A DNA stretch of 8,794 nucleotides from an uncultured Mollicutes bacterium (GCA_947313935.1 CAMZNW010000100.1:1-8794); one strand, 5' to 3'; positions 1-6,850 are shown, counted from the first letter of the stretch. The notes: a model not told the origin generated them from the letters alone. Numbers and translations are program-made.

Positions 1-162
1 TGGAGCACCATCGATTTGATCATATGCTTGTGCTTCTGATCCACCTACTTTAGCTAATACATTTGTAATTGCTGCAGTCAATGTAGTTTTACCATGATCT
101 ACATGCCCTATTGTTCCTATATTTACATGTTGCTTTGAACGATCAAACTTTTCTTTTGCCAT
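1..162 (-). CDS. tuf: Elongation factor Tu, N-terminal 54 codons (cut by window edge)
   Basis: EF-Tu is the cytosolic GTPase that delivers aminoacyl-tRNA to the ribosomal A site. Only the first 54 codons are present; the rest lies beyond the left edge. The start is the ATG at 162-160, preceded by a strong Shine-Dalgarno AGGAGG (167-172). The protein opens MAKEKFDRSKQHVNIGTIGH, with the P-loop GHVDHGKT at residues 19-26, which is diagnostic for EF-Tu. The rest (LAKVGGSEAQAYDQIDGAP) leads towards switch I as in Bacillota EF-Tu. It is the last visible gene of the str operon rpsL-rpsG-fusA-tuf, 40 nt after the fusA stop, with a hairpin in the gap. Nothing in the visible part is abnormal. Confidence 0.98.
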   Translation of the reverse strand, partial: MAKEKFDRSKQHVNIGTIGHVDHGKTTLTAAITNVLAKVGGSEAQAYDQIDGAP

Positions 163-179
163 AATTCCTCCTAATTTTT

Positions 180-206
180 ATAATTAAGGATTTAATCCTT
201 AATTAT
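180..206 (-). promoter_or_regulatory. fusA-tuf intercistronic hairpin
   Basis: A perfect 12-bp inverted repeat (arms 180-191 and 195-206) with a 3-nt loop overlaps the fusA stop codon and occupies most of the gap before tuf. The arm core is TAATTAAGGAT. On the minus strand it is followed by A-rich sequence and then the tuf ribosome binding site, not by a U tract, so it is not a normal intrinsic terminator. It could be an mRNA processing or stabilising element, or a weak attenuator that sets EF-Tu apart from EF-G levels. The structure is seen directly; the role is inference. Confidence 0.6.
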
Positions 207-2278
207 TTACTACTATTTTTTTCAATTATTTCTTTTGCAATGCTTGCTGGACATTCTTCATAATGATCCATTGTCATAGAATATGTAGAACGACCTTGTG
301 TTAATGTACGTAATGTTGTAGCATATCCAAACATTTCAGATAATGGCACAAACGCAGTAATAATTAATGCATTTCCACGTTGTTCTTGACCTTGTATTTG
401 TCCTCGACGAGATGAAATATCTCCCATTACATTACCCATATATTCATCTGGAGTAGTAACATCAACTTTCATTAATGGTTCTAATAAAACTGGTTTACAT
501 ACTTTATATGCTTCTTTCAATGAAAAACCTGCTGCAATTCTAAATGCTTGTTCATTAGAATCGACATCATGATATGATCCATCATATAAACGTGCTTTAA
601 CATCAATTAAAGGATAACCAGCTAAATAACCTGTTTTCATAGCATCTTGTACACCTTTTTCAATCGCACTAAAGTATTCTCGTGGAACTGATCCACCAAC
701 TATTCCATTTTCCCAAGAGAAACCTTCACCTGGTTCTACTGGAGTATATTCAACCCATACATGACCGTATTGACCTGATCCACCTGATTGTTTTATAAAT
801 TTACCTTCTGCTTTACCTGCCGCTTTAAATGTTTCTCGATATGAAACTTGTGGTGCTCCAACATTAGCCCCTACTTTAAATTCTCGACGCATACGATCAA
901 CAATAATATCAAGATGTAATTCACCCATACCTGCAATAATTGTTTGTCCTGTTTCATGATTTGTATAAGTTTTAAATGTTGGATCTTCTTCTGCTAATTT
1001 AGCTAATGCAATTCCCATTTTATCTTGGTCTGCTTTAGTTTTTGGTTCAATTGCAACAGAAATAACTGGTTCTGGAAATTCCATTGATTCAAGAATAATT
1101 ACATTTTTTTCATCACATAAAGTATCCCCTGTTGTAGTATCTTTTAATCCAATAGCAGCAGCAATTTCTCCAGCATAAGCAACCGGAATCTCTTTACGAG
1201 TATTTGCATGCATTTGTAAAATACGTCCAACACGTTCTCTTTTACCTTTTGAAGAATTTAAAACATAAGAACCTGCAGCTAATTCTCCTGAATATACTCT
1301 AAAAAATGATAATTTTCCAACATATGGATCTGTCATAATTTTAAATGCTAAAGCTGAAAAAGGTTCATCATCAGAAGATTTACGAACTCCTTCTTCACCA
1401 TTTGGTAACGTACCTGTAATTGCTGGCACATCAATAGGTGATGGTAAATAATCAATTACTGCATCTAACATTAATTGAACACCTTTATTTTTAAAAGCTG
1501 AACCACATAATACCGGGAAAAATTCTCCAGTAATTACTGCTTTACGAATTCCTTCTTTTAATTGTGGAATTGTTATTTCACCAGATTCTAAATATTGTTC
1601 CATTAAAACATCATCATAAATAGTTACCGCATCAATTAACTCTTCTCGAGCTGCTTGTGCTTTTGCTAAATGTGTTTCTGGGATATCTACAATATCAATT
1701 TTTTCACCTAAATCATCTCGATAAAAATGTGCTTTCATCTCAATTATATCAATAATAGCTTCAAATTCATCTTCTGCTCCAATTGGTAATTGAATTGCAT
1801 GTGCATCTGCACCTAAACGTGTATGAAGAGTTTCTAATGAATAATCAAAATCTGCTCCAACTTTATCCATTTTATTAACAAAAACAATTCTCGGTACACT
1901 ATAAGTTGTTGCTTGACGCCAAACTGTTTCAGTTTGAGGTTCAACTCCAGATTGTGCATCTAAAACTGCTACTGCTCCATCAAGAACACGTAATGAACGT
2001 TCTACTTCTACAGTAAAATCTACATGTCCTGGTGTATCAATAATATTAATTCTATGATTTTTCCATTCAGCTGTTGTAGCAGCTGATGTTATAGTTATTC
2101 CACGTTCTTGTTCTTGTTCCATCCAATCCATTTGAGAAGCACCATCATGTGTTTCTCCAATTTTATGTGTACGACCTGTGTAATATAAGATACGTTCTGT
2201 TGTTGTTGTTTTTCCAGCATCTATATGTGCCATGATTCCAATATTACGTATTTTATCTAAATTAAAATCTCTCGGCAT
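203..2278 (-). CDS. fusA: Elongation factor G
   Basis: EF-G is the cytosolic translational GTPase that drives tRNA-mRNA translocation and, with ribosome recycling factor, splits post-termination ribosomes. At 691 residues it has the normal family length. GTPase motifs are all present: P-loop AHIDAGKT (17-24), switch I GITITSA (60-66), DTPGHVD (81-87), NKMD (135-138) and GSAFKN (259-264). Domain II spans roughly 285-400, III 400-480, IV 480-605 (with the tip segment GSYHDVDSNEQAF) and V to the C-terminus, which includes GYATTLRT and QGRSTYSM. The start ATG (2278-2276) follows the Shine-Dalgarno AAAGGAG, 17 nt after the rpsG stop. It is the third gene of the str operon. No truncation or unusual residue was noticed. 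Confidence 0.99.
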   Translation of the reverse strand: MPRDFNLDKIRNIGIMAHIDAGKTTTTERILYYTGRTHKIGETHDGASQMDWMEQEQERGITITSAATTAEWKNHRINIIDTPGHVDFTVEVERSLRVLDGAVAVLDAQSGVEPQTETVWRQATTYSVPRIVFVNKMDKVGADFDYSLETLHTRLGADAHAIQLPIGAEDEFEAIIDIIEMKAHFYRDDLGEKIDIVDIPETHLAKAQAAREELIDAVTIYDDVLMEQYLESGEITIPQLKEGIRKAVITGEFFPVLCGSAFKNKGVQLMLDAVIDYLPSPIDVPAITGTLPNGEEGVRKSSDDEPFSALAFKIMTDPYVGKLSFFRVYSGELAAGSYVLNSSKGKRERVGRILQMHANTRKEIPVAYAGEIAAAIGLKDTTTGDTLCDEKNVIILESMEFPEPVISVAIEPKTKADQDKMGIALAKLAEEDPTFKTYTNHETGQTIIAGMGELHLDIIVDRMRREFKVGANVGAPQVSYRETFKAAGKAEGKFIKQSGGSGQYGHVWVEYTPVEPGEGFSWENGIVGGSVPREYFSAIEKGVQDAMKTGYLAGYPLIDVKARLYDGSYHDVDSNEQAFRIAAGFSLKEAYKVCKPVLLEPLMKVDVTTPDEYMGNVMGDISSRRGQIQGQEQRGNALIITAFVPLSEMFGYATTLRTLTQGRSTYSMTMDHYEECPASIAKEIIEKNSSK

Positions 2279-2295
2279 TATATAACTCCTTTTTC

Positions 2296-2766
2296 TTAAC
2301 GACGGTAATGAGCAAATGCTTTATTTGCTTCTGCCATACGATGTGTATCATCTTTTTTCTTAACTGAAGCACCTGTTCCATTAGCTGCATCCATTAATTC
2401 TTTTGCTAAACGTAATTCCATAGATTTTTCATTACGTAATCTAGAATAATTAACTAACCATCTAAGTGCTAAAGTTTCTTTACGAACTTCTGTAACTTCA
2501 ATTGGGATTTGATAATTAGCACCACCAATTCTTTGAGATTTAACTTCTAAAATTGGTGTAATATTTTCTAATGCTTTATTGAATACATCAATTGGATTTT
2601 CTCCAGTTTCTTTTTCAATTATATCAAAAGCACCATAAATAATTTTTCCTGATGTTTGTTTTTTTCCACCTAACATTAATTTATTAATTAATTTAGATAC
2701 AACTTTTGAATTATATAATGGATCAGGTAAAACTACTCTTTTTTCTATTTTTGCTTTTCTAGGCAT
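2296..2766 (-). CDS. rpsG: 30S ribosomal protein S7
   Basis: S7 is a primary 16S rRNA-binding protein that nucleates assembly of the 30S head and lines the E site. The 156 residues match the usual length. It opens MPRKAKIEKRVVLPDPLYNS and contains the conserved GGANYQIPIEV stretch near the middle, RWLVNYSR, and the C-terminal MAEANKAFAHYRR. The start ATG (2766-2764) is fixed by the conserved N-terminus. Its Shine-Dalgarno AAAGGAGG lies only 3 nt from the ATG, a tighter spacing than its neighbours have. It sits 18 nt after rpsL and 17 nt before fusA, the standard str operon order. In E. coli, S7 represses the operon at the rpsL-rpsG junction; here the junction is too short to hold a comparable structure, so that mechanism is not supported. 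Confidence 0.98.
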   Translation of the reverse strand: MPRKAKIEKRVVLPDPLYNSKVVSKLINKLMLGGKKQTSGKIIYGAFDIIEKETGENPIDVFNKALENITPILEVKSQRIGGANYQIPIEVTEVRKETLALRWLVNYSRLRNEKSMELRLAKELMDAANGTGASVKKKDDTHRMAEANKAFAHYRR

Positions 2767-2784
2767 ATGCCTCCTTTCAATTCT

Positions 2785-3195
2785 TTATTTTGGTTTTTTT
2801 GTTCCATATCTTGATCTAGCTTGCATACGTCCAGTTACTCCTGCTGTATCTAAAGTACCACGAATAACTTTATAACGTACCCCACCTAAATCTTTCGTAC
2901 GTCCACCTCTTAAAAGTACTACAGAGTGTTCTTGTAAGTTGTGTCCTATTCCTGGAATATATGCTGTAACTTCAATACCATTTGATAAACGTACACGGGC
3001 ATATTTACGTAGCGCCGAGTTTGGTTTACGTGGTGTCATAGTTCCAACACGAGTACAAACACCTCTTTTTTGTGGTGAATTATAATTTGTATATTCTCTT
3101 GTTAATGAGTTAAATCCGATATTTAAGGCCGGTGATTTTGATTTTCTAATTTTATCAGTACGTCCTTTTCGAATTAATTGATTAATAGTAGGCAT
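2785..3195 (-). CDS. rpsL: 30S ribosomal protein S12, with natural substitutions at streptomycin sites
   Basis: S12 sits at the decoding centre of the 30S subunit and helps set decoding accuracy. The 136 residues carry the family signatures PQKRGVCTRVGTMTP, KPNSALRKYARVRL, GHNLQEHSVVLLRGG and the basic C-terminus. The start ATG (3195-3193) follows a strong Shine-Dalgarno AAGGAGG and the N-terminus MPTINQLIRKGR is canonical. Two positions differ from the consensus I recall. The first lysine of the usual TPKKPNSA loop is arginine (Arg56, codon CGT at 3030-3028). The proline of the usual KDLPGVRY is glycine (Gly104, codon GGT at 2886-2884). They correspond to E. coli K43 and P91 (numbering with Met1). 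Asp102, the residue methylthiolated by RimO in some bacteria, is kept. It is the promoter-proximal gene of the str operon. Confidence 0.98.
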   Translation of the reverse strand: MPTINQLIRKGRTDKIRKSKSPALNIGFNSLTREYTNYNSPQKRGVCTRVGTMTPRKPNSALRKYARVRLSNGIEVTAYIPGIGHNLQEHSVVLLRGGRTKDLGGVRYKVIRGTLDTAGVTGRMQARSRYGTKKPK

Positions 3196-3250
3196 ATTTC
3201 CTCCTTAGTTTTTTATTACATTAGTCCGGGTGTGTTAATTATCCACACAT
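3196..3250 (-). promoter_or_regulatory. rpsL 5' leader with a small hairpin
   Basis: The predicted untranslated leader begins with a 5-bp stem GTGTG/CACAC (arms 3248-3244 and 3234-3230) and a 9-nt loop. A CCGGACT segment and an A-rich stretch then lead into the Shine-Dalgarno AAGGAGG. The A+T-only segments TTAAT and ATTAA could pair instead of this stem. The stem is short, and no known ribosomal-protein leader motif is recognised. A regulatory role is possible but unproven. Confidence 0.4.
3239..3247 (+). promoter_or_regulatory. Perfect DnaA-box 9-mer at the str operon transcription start
   Basis: The plus strand reads TTATCCACA, an exact match to the DnaA-box consensus TTATNCACA. It begins directly downstream of the predicted str transcription start (about +2 to +12). 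Bound DnaA would overlap the region that RNA polymerase must clear. No second consensus box was seen next to it, so this is not an origin-type cluster. It may be a regulatory site, or it may be chance in a short A+T-rich leader. Confidence 0.4.
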
Positions 3251-3284
3251 TAATTATTATAACATAGTTTTTAAATACATTCAA
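3249..3284 (-). promoter_or_regulatory. Promoter of the str operon (rpsL-rpsG-fusA-tuf)
   Basis: The minus strand carries TTGAAT (-35, 3284-3279), a 17-bp spacer, then TATAAT (-10, 3261-3256) preceded by TG one base upstream, making an extended -10. This is a near-ideal vegetative sigma (SigA/sigma-70) promoter. Transcription is predicted to start at about 3250-3248, giving a leader of about 55 nt before rpsL. It is the best promoter in the window, as expected for a highly expressed operon. Confidence 0.88.
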
Positions 3285-3482
3285 GTATTTCATTGATTTT
3301 TCATGAAAGATAGTGATAATATCATAAGTAAATACATATAATTTTGTCCTAGATAATATATAAATAGTAAATAATATTATTTTACAGTAATAAAATGAAA
3401 TATAGTTTTTAAATTAAATGTGCAATACAAATTTAAATTTATTTATTTTTCATATAAATCATAATATATAAACTCATAATTA

Positions 3483-3538
3483 TTTTTATAAGAAATTTAA
3501 AATAATATATTATACTTATATTAAATTTCTTATAAAAA
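3483..3538. repeat. Perfect 18-bp inverted repeat with 20-nt loop
   Basis: The left arm TTTTTATAAGAAATTTAA (3483-3500) is the exact reverse complement of the right arm (3521-3538). The 20-nt spacer contains the 12-bp palindrome ATAATATATTAT. No U tract follows either arm in either direction, so it does not look like a terminator. It could be a cruciform-forming or protein-binding site, a small structured RNA, or the remains of a miniature inverted-repeat element. No flanking target duplication was recognised. Confidence 0.7.
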
Positions 3539-3613
3539 AGAGATATTATATATTATATAAAGGATTATAATGAATAAAATAGAATTATAAAAAAGTGTGT
3601 TAATAAAAAATAA

Positions 3614-3719
3614 AAGTCATAGTTTCATAAAAATTATAGTTAACAAAATAAATCAAAACTCTTCCTCTCAATATAAAAGATAATTCGTAATATTTATGTT
3701 TAAATCTAAAAACTATGAC
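3614..3719 (-). other. Long-range stem followed by a T-rich tail downstream of mtaB
   Basis: On the minus strand GTCATAGTTT (3719-3710) pairs perfectly over 10 bp with AAACTATGAC (3623-3614), enclosing 86 nt. It is followed at once by TTTTATTTTTTATT. The geometry, a closing stem and then a U-rich run, could be a large-loop terminator for mtaB or the closing stem of a small structured RNA. A second segment, AACTATAA (3640-3633), could compete for part of the same upstream arm. No known riboswitch or RNA family was recognised. The stem is seen directly; function is inference. Confidence 0.35.
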
Positions 3720-3745
3720 GCTGAAACTTTTAACTTAAAATATTT

Positions 3746-5038
3746 TTAAATTAATTTCCCATGATTTAATGGATATCCTATTTGAATTAATTCTACATTA
3801 ACTATTTTATGAATTAAACTATCTTCTCCATCGAATTCAACTTTTAAGTAGTTAGTAGTATGTCCCTCTAATAATCCTTTTTTATTTCGTTGTTCTACTA
3901 AAACTGTTACAATATCATTACTAAACTGTTGTGCATAATTTAAAGCTAATTCATTATTTAAAGCAATTAGCTCATGTACACGGCGTTTTTTTTCTTGTTC
4001 CGGTATTTGATTTTCCATCTTTGCTGCTTGTGTTCCTGCACGTACTGAATATGGAAATACATGTAGTTCTGAAAATCCGGCTGTTATTAATGTTACTTTT
4101 GTTTGTTCAAATAATTCTTTTGTCTCTCCTGGAAAACCAACTATTATATCAGTAGTAAATGCTATTTCAGGAAAAATTTTTCTAACTTGCTCAAGTTTAT
4201 TTAAAAATTCTTTTGTATTGTAATGTCTTTTCATTTTCTTTAATATGTCATCACTTCCTGCTTGTATTGGTACATGTAAATGATTAACTATTTTGGTAGA
4301 TTCTTTTAATACCATTAATAATTCATCTGTAATTTGGGAAATTTCAATTGATGATATTCTAATTCTTTCTATTCCAGAAATTTTATCAATTTCTTTTAAT
4401 AAACTTGCAAAATTATAATCTTCTAAATCATCTCCATAACCCGCTGTATGAATCCCTGTTAATACAACTTCCTTTACTCCTCGCTTTGCTAGTCCTCTAA
4501 TTTGTTCAAGTACTATTTCTGGTTTTTGACTACGCATTAATCCACGAGCCCAAGGAATTATACAAAAAGTACAAAAGTTATTACATCCTTCCTGAATTTT
4601 AATAAAAGCTCTTGTTTGTGAAGCAAAATTTATTACTTCTAATTTTTCAAATTCTTTTTGTTGCATAATATTTGATACTGCTACAACTGGATGACGAGTT
4701 ATCATAAATTCTTGAACTAAATCATAAATTTTTTCTCGTCCTTGTGTTCCTACAACTATATCAACACCTTCTATTTTTGTAATATCTTCTGATTTTAATT
4801 GTGCATAACATCCCATTACAACAATAACTGCTTCTGGATTTAAACGGATCATTTTTCTAATTGTTTGGCGTGATTTACGTTCTCCACTATTTGTAACCGT
4901 ACATGTATTAATTATGTATACATCCGCTATTTCATTTGGCGAAACACGTTGATAATTTTTTTTTTCTTATTCTTCATAAATTGCTTCACTTTCATATGTA
5001 TTAACTTTACATCCTAATGTTTTAATTGCTATTTTCAT
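3746..5038 (-). pseudogene. mtaB: tRNA ms2t6A methylthiotransferase MtaB, interrupted by an in-frame TAA at codon 24
   Basis: MtaB is a radical-SAM methylthiotransferase that converts t6A37 to ms2t6A37 in tRNAs reading ANN codons, using two 4Fe-4S clusters. From the ATG at 5038-5036 the frame spans 430 codons, close to the family length. It opens MKIAIKTLGCKVNTYESEAI, as MtaB proteins do. Codon 24 is TAA (4969-4967), and the same frame then continues to a normal end. N-terminal cluster cysteines are C10, C46 (in NTCTVTN) and C77 (in MGCYAQ). The radical-SAM triad C152/C156/C159 lies in EGCNNFCTFC, and the C-terminus fits a TRAM domain. Shine-Dalgarno AAAGGAG (5043-5049) and start lie inside the end of rsmE. 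An internal ATG at 4852 would give 368 residues but lose C10 and C46, and it lacks a good Shine-Dalgarno, so that product should be inactive. A fresh nonsense mutation or a sequence error is more likely than old decay. Confidence 0.9.
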
Positions 5039-5768
5039 TTTTCTCCTTTTCAATGATTGTTGATAAATAAAAAATCACTGCTATTTGTGCTGTTTCAGAA
5101 CGTAGTATTCGATTACCAATTGAAACTATTTCACTATTGTTTAAATTATTTAATAATGTTATTTCTTTTGGATGTAATCCTCCTTCTGGTCCAATAATTA
5201 ATAATATATTTTGACTATTTTTTATTTGTATATCTAAATCTTGAAGTATTTTATTTTCTTCATTTTCATAACACACAATTACTAAATCATACTTAGTAAA
5301 ATTAATTGAAGTTAATTTTTGTATTTGTAAAAGTTTAGGAATTAATTTACGTTTTGATTGCATACTAGCACCTAAAATAATTTTCTCAAAACGTTCTCGT
5401 TTTTTCTCAAATTTATTATTATCATATTTTATAACATTATATTCATATTCCGTAGGTATAATTTCATTAACTCCACACTCTGTTGTTTTTTGCAATGCTA
5501 ATGAAAAATTATCTTTCTTTAAAAATGGCATTGCTAAAGTTATTTTATTTTTTAATTCTGGGTTTTGGTTTATCGTTTCAATATATTCAAATTCTACTTG
5601 TGTTATTTTAATTGACTTGATTGAATATATTTTAGCTATACCGTTATTTACTAAACAAATACTTGTACCTATTTTATAACGCATAACATTATTCATATGA
5701 TGACATATATCTGGTGAATTTATAATTAATTTTTCTTTAAATTCTTGATTAATAAAATAACGTTGCAT
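5022..5768 (-). CDS. rsmE: 16S rRNA (uracil-1498-N3)-methyltransferase RsmE
   Basis: RsmE uses S-adenosylmethionine to methylate N3 of U1498 in helix 44 of 16S rRNA, near the P site of the 30S subunit. The 248 residues match the family. The N-terminal PUA-like part has the typical HHMNNVMR (23-30). The C-terminal SPOUT knot has ERFEKIILGASMQSKR (125-140), IGPEGG (192-197) and the SAM-site motif IGNRILRSETA (217-227). The ATG shares one base with the hemW stop (TAATG), and its Shine-Dalgarno GGAGGAG lies within hemW, so translation is probably coupled. Its own 3' end carries the ribosome binding site of mtaB. In Bacilli rsmE normally follows dnaJ-prmA; here it directly follows hemW. Confidence 0.96.
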   Translation of the reverse strand: MQRYFINQEFKEKLIINSPDICHHMNNVMRYKIGTSICLVNNGIAKIYSIKSIKITQVEFEYIETINQNPELKNKITLAMPFLKKDNFSLALQKTTECGVNEIIPTEYEYNVIKYDNNKFEKKRERFEKIILGASMQSKRKLIPKLLQIQKLTSINFTKYDLVIVCYENEENKILQDLDIQIKNSQNILLIIGPEGGLHPKEITLLNNLNNSEIVSIGNRILRSETAQIAVIFYLSTIIEKEKNENSN

Positions 5769-6835
5769 TATTTCTCCTCCATTTGTTCTAATAATTTTAC
5801 AATTGCTTCATTACTTAAATATAATTTATTTGGTTTTATTGAAACGTAATCATTTTTAATTTGAAAATACTCTTTATCTAAATAATATTTTTCTACTTTT
5901 TTAAATTCAATACCTTCAATTGTTCTTAACTTTAACATTACTTCTTCATATAAATACTCTTCATGATTTATTTTTTCCTTGAACCATAAAATATCACCTT
6001 TTAAATAATTACTTAAAGAATGTGTATTAGTATAGCGGACTTGATTTATATATCCACTCGCTCCTAAACCAAATCCATAATACTCTTTATTTTGCCAATA
6101 AACTAAATTATGTATGGACTTATACCCTTTTTTTGTATAATTTGATATTTCATATTGTTCATAACCTAAAATACTTAATTCCTCTTGAATAATATAATAC
6201 CAACTAGCTTCTATATCTTCAGCTAGTAATTTAAATTTTTGTGTATCTAAAATTGTATTTTCTTCTAAAATTAATCCATAAAATGAAACATGTTTTATTT
6301 GCTTATATCTTTTAATAAAATCTAAGTTTATTTTTATATCTTCTTTTGTTTGCTTTGGTAAATTAAAAATTAAATCAATTGAAATATTTTCAATATATTT
6401 ACTTGCAATTTGAATTGCATTTTCACAATCTAAAACTGTATGTTCTCGTTTTAAAGAAACTAATAATTCATTATTTAAAGTTTGCATTCCAATACTAATT
6501 CGATTCACACCCATTTGAACTAATAATTGCATTTTTTCATTAGATACATCATCTGGATTCATTTCAAATGTATATTCATAATTTTCATCAAAAATAAAAT
6601 GTTCTTTTATTATTTTTGACAATCGTTTTAATTCTATAATTGTTAAACTACTAGGTGTTCCTCCACCAATATATATTGTTGAGACAACCTTTTTTTTGGG
6701 GATTTGTTTTAATATTTCTTGATCAAGTGCATCTAAATATGCCAATATATCTTGGTTTTTTTTATATTTTTTACAAAAATCACAATAAGTACAAATGTAT
6801 TTACAAAATGGAATGTGAATATATACTGAGCTCAT
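5768..6835 (-). CDS. hemW: Radical SAM heme chaperone HemW
   Basis: HemW is a radical-SAM protein related to oxygen-independent coproporphyrinogen III oxidase (HemN), but it acts as a heme-trafficking chaperone. The 355 residues are slightly below the usual 370-390. It opens MSSVYIHIPFC with the cluster motif C11-x3-C15-x2-C18-x-C21; CxxxCxxCxC is typical of HemW. Further markers are GGGTP (57-61), SIGMQT (114-119), HNLVYW (242-247) and YGFGLGASGY (253-262). A HemN C-terminal domain covers roughly 290-350 (LRTIEGI). The N-terminus fixes the ATG at 6835, yet no Shine-Dalgarno precedes it, unlike every other gene here. Its extended -10 predicts a transcript beginning at that ATG. It leads the hemW-rsmE-mtaB operon. 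True HemN/CPDH is less likely because the motifs and short N-terminus fit HemW; whether this organism handles heme cannot be seen. Confidence 0.93.
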   Translation of the reverse strand: MSSVYIHIPFCKYICTYCDFCKKYKKNQDILAYLDALDQEILKQIPKKKVVSTIYIGGGTPSSLTIIELKRLSKIIKEHFIFDENYEYTFEMNPDDVSNEKMQLLVQMGVNRISIGMQTLNNELLVSLKREHTVLDCENAIQIASKYIENISIDLIFNLPKQTKEDIKINLDFIKRYKQIKHVSFYGLILEENTILDTQKFKLLAEDIEASWYYIIQEELSILGYEQYEISNYTKKGYKSIHNLVYWQNKEYYGFGLGASGYINQVRYTNTHSLSNYLKGDILWFKEKINHEEYLYEEVMLKLRTIEGIEFKKVEKYYLDKEYFQIKNDYVSIKPNKLYLSNEAIVKLLEQMEEK

Positions 6836-6850
6836 ATTTATATTATATCA
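6836..6850 (-). promoter_or_regulatory. Extended -10 promoter giving a leaderless hemW transcript
   Basis: On the minus strand TGATATAAT (6850-6842) is a perfect extended -10 (TGnTATAAT). Its last T lies six bases before the A of the hemW ATG, so the expected +1 is that A itself (6835). No good -35 is visible (AGATAC at 17-bp spacing). There is no Shine-Dalgarno between this box and the ATG. The sequence fits a leaderless mRNA. Confidence 0.7.

Larger units (their letters stand above)
3285..3745. other. A+T-rich intergenic region between mtaB and the str promoter
   Basis: About 460 bp, more than 80% A+T by eye, without a convincing gene on either strand. The longest candidate frames are under 20 codons and lack family features. 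The region contains a perfect 18-bp inverted repeat (3483-3538), a second 10-bp inverted repeat with an 86-nt loop (3614-3719), and a 10-bp sequence GTGTGTTAAT (3595-3604) repeated in the rpsL leader (3230-3239). No G+C-containing intrinsic terminator for the mtaB transcript is evident. It is by far the longest gene-free stretch in an otherwise tightly packed window. Confidence 0.8.

Noticed and set aside
3290..3337. Minus-strand 15-residue frame (MYLLMILSLSFMKNQ) just upstream of the str promoter
   Set aside because: It is very short, has only a weak, distant AGGA upstream, and shows no supporting context; A+T-rich spacers produce such frames by chance.
3593..3665. Minus-strand small frame starting at a TTG after GAGAGGAAGAG, about 19 codons
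   Set aside because: The purine-rich stretch resembles a ribosome binding site, but the start is a TTG, the peptide is tiny, and it lies inside the proposed long-range stem. Not supportable as a gene.
3285..3745. Replication origin in the A+T-rich spacer
   Set aside because: Only one DnaA box is present, outside the A+T-rich part, and there is no dnaA, dnaN or rpmH nearby.
3746..4852. Treating the internal ATG at 4852 as the true mtaB start
   Set aside because: Homologous MtaB sequence continues in frame upstream to 5038, including two cluster cysteines, and 4852 has no good ribosome binding site.
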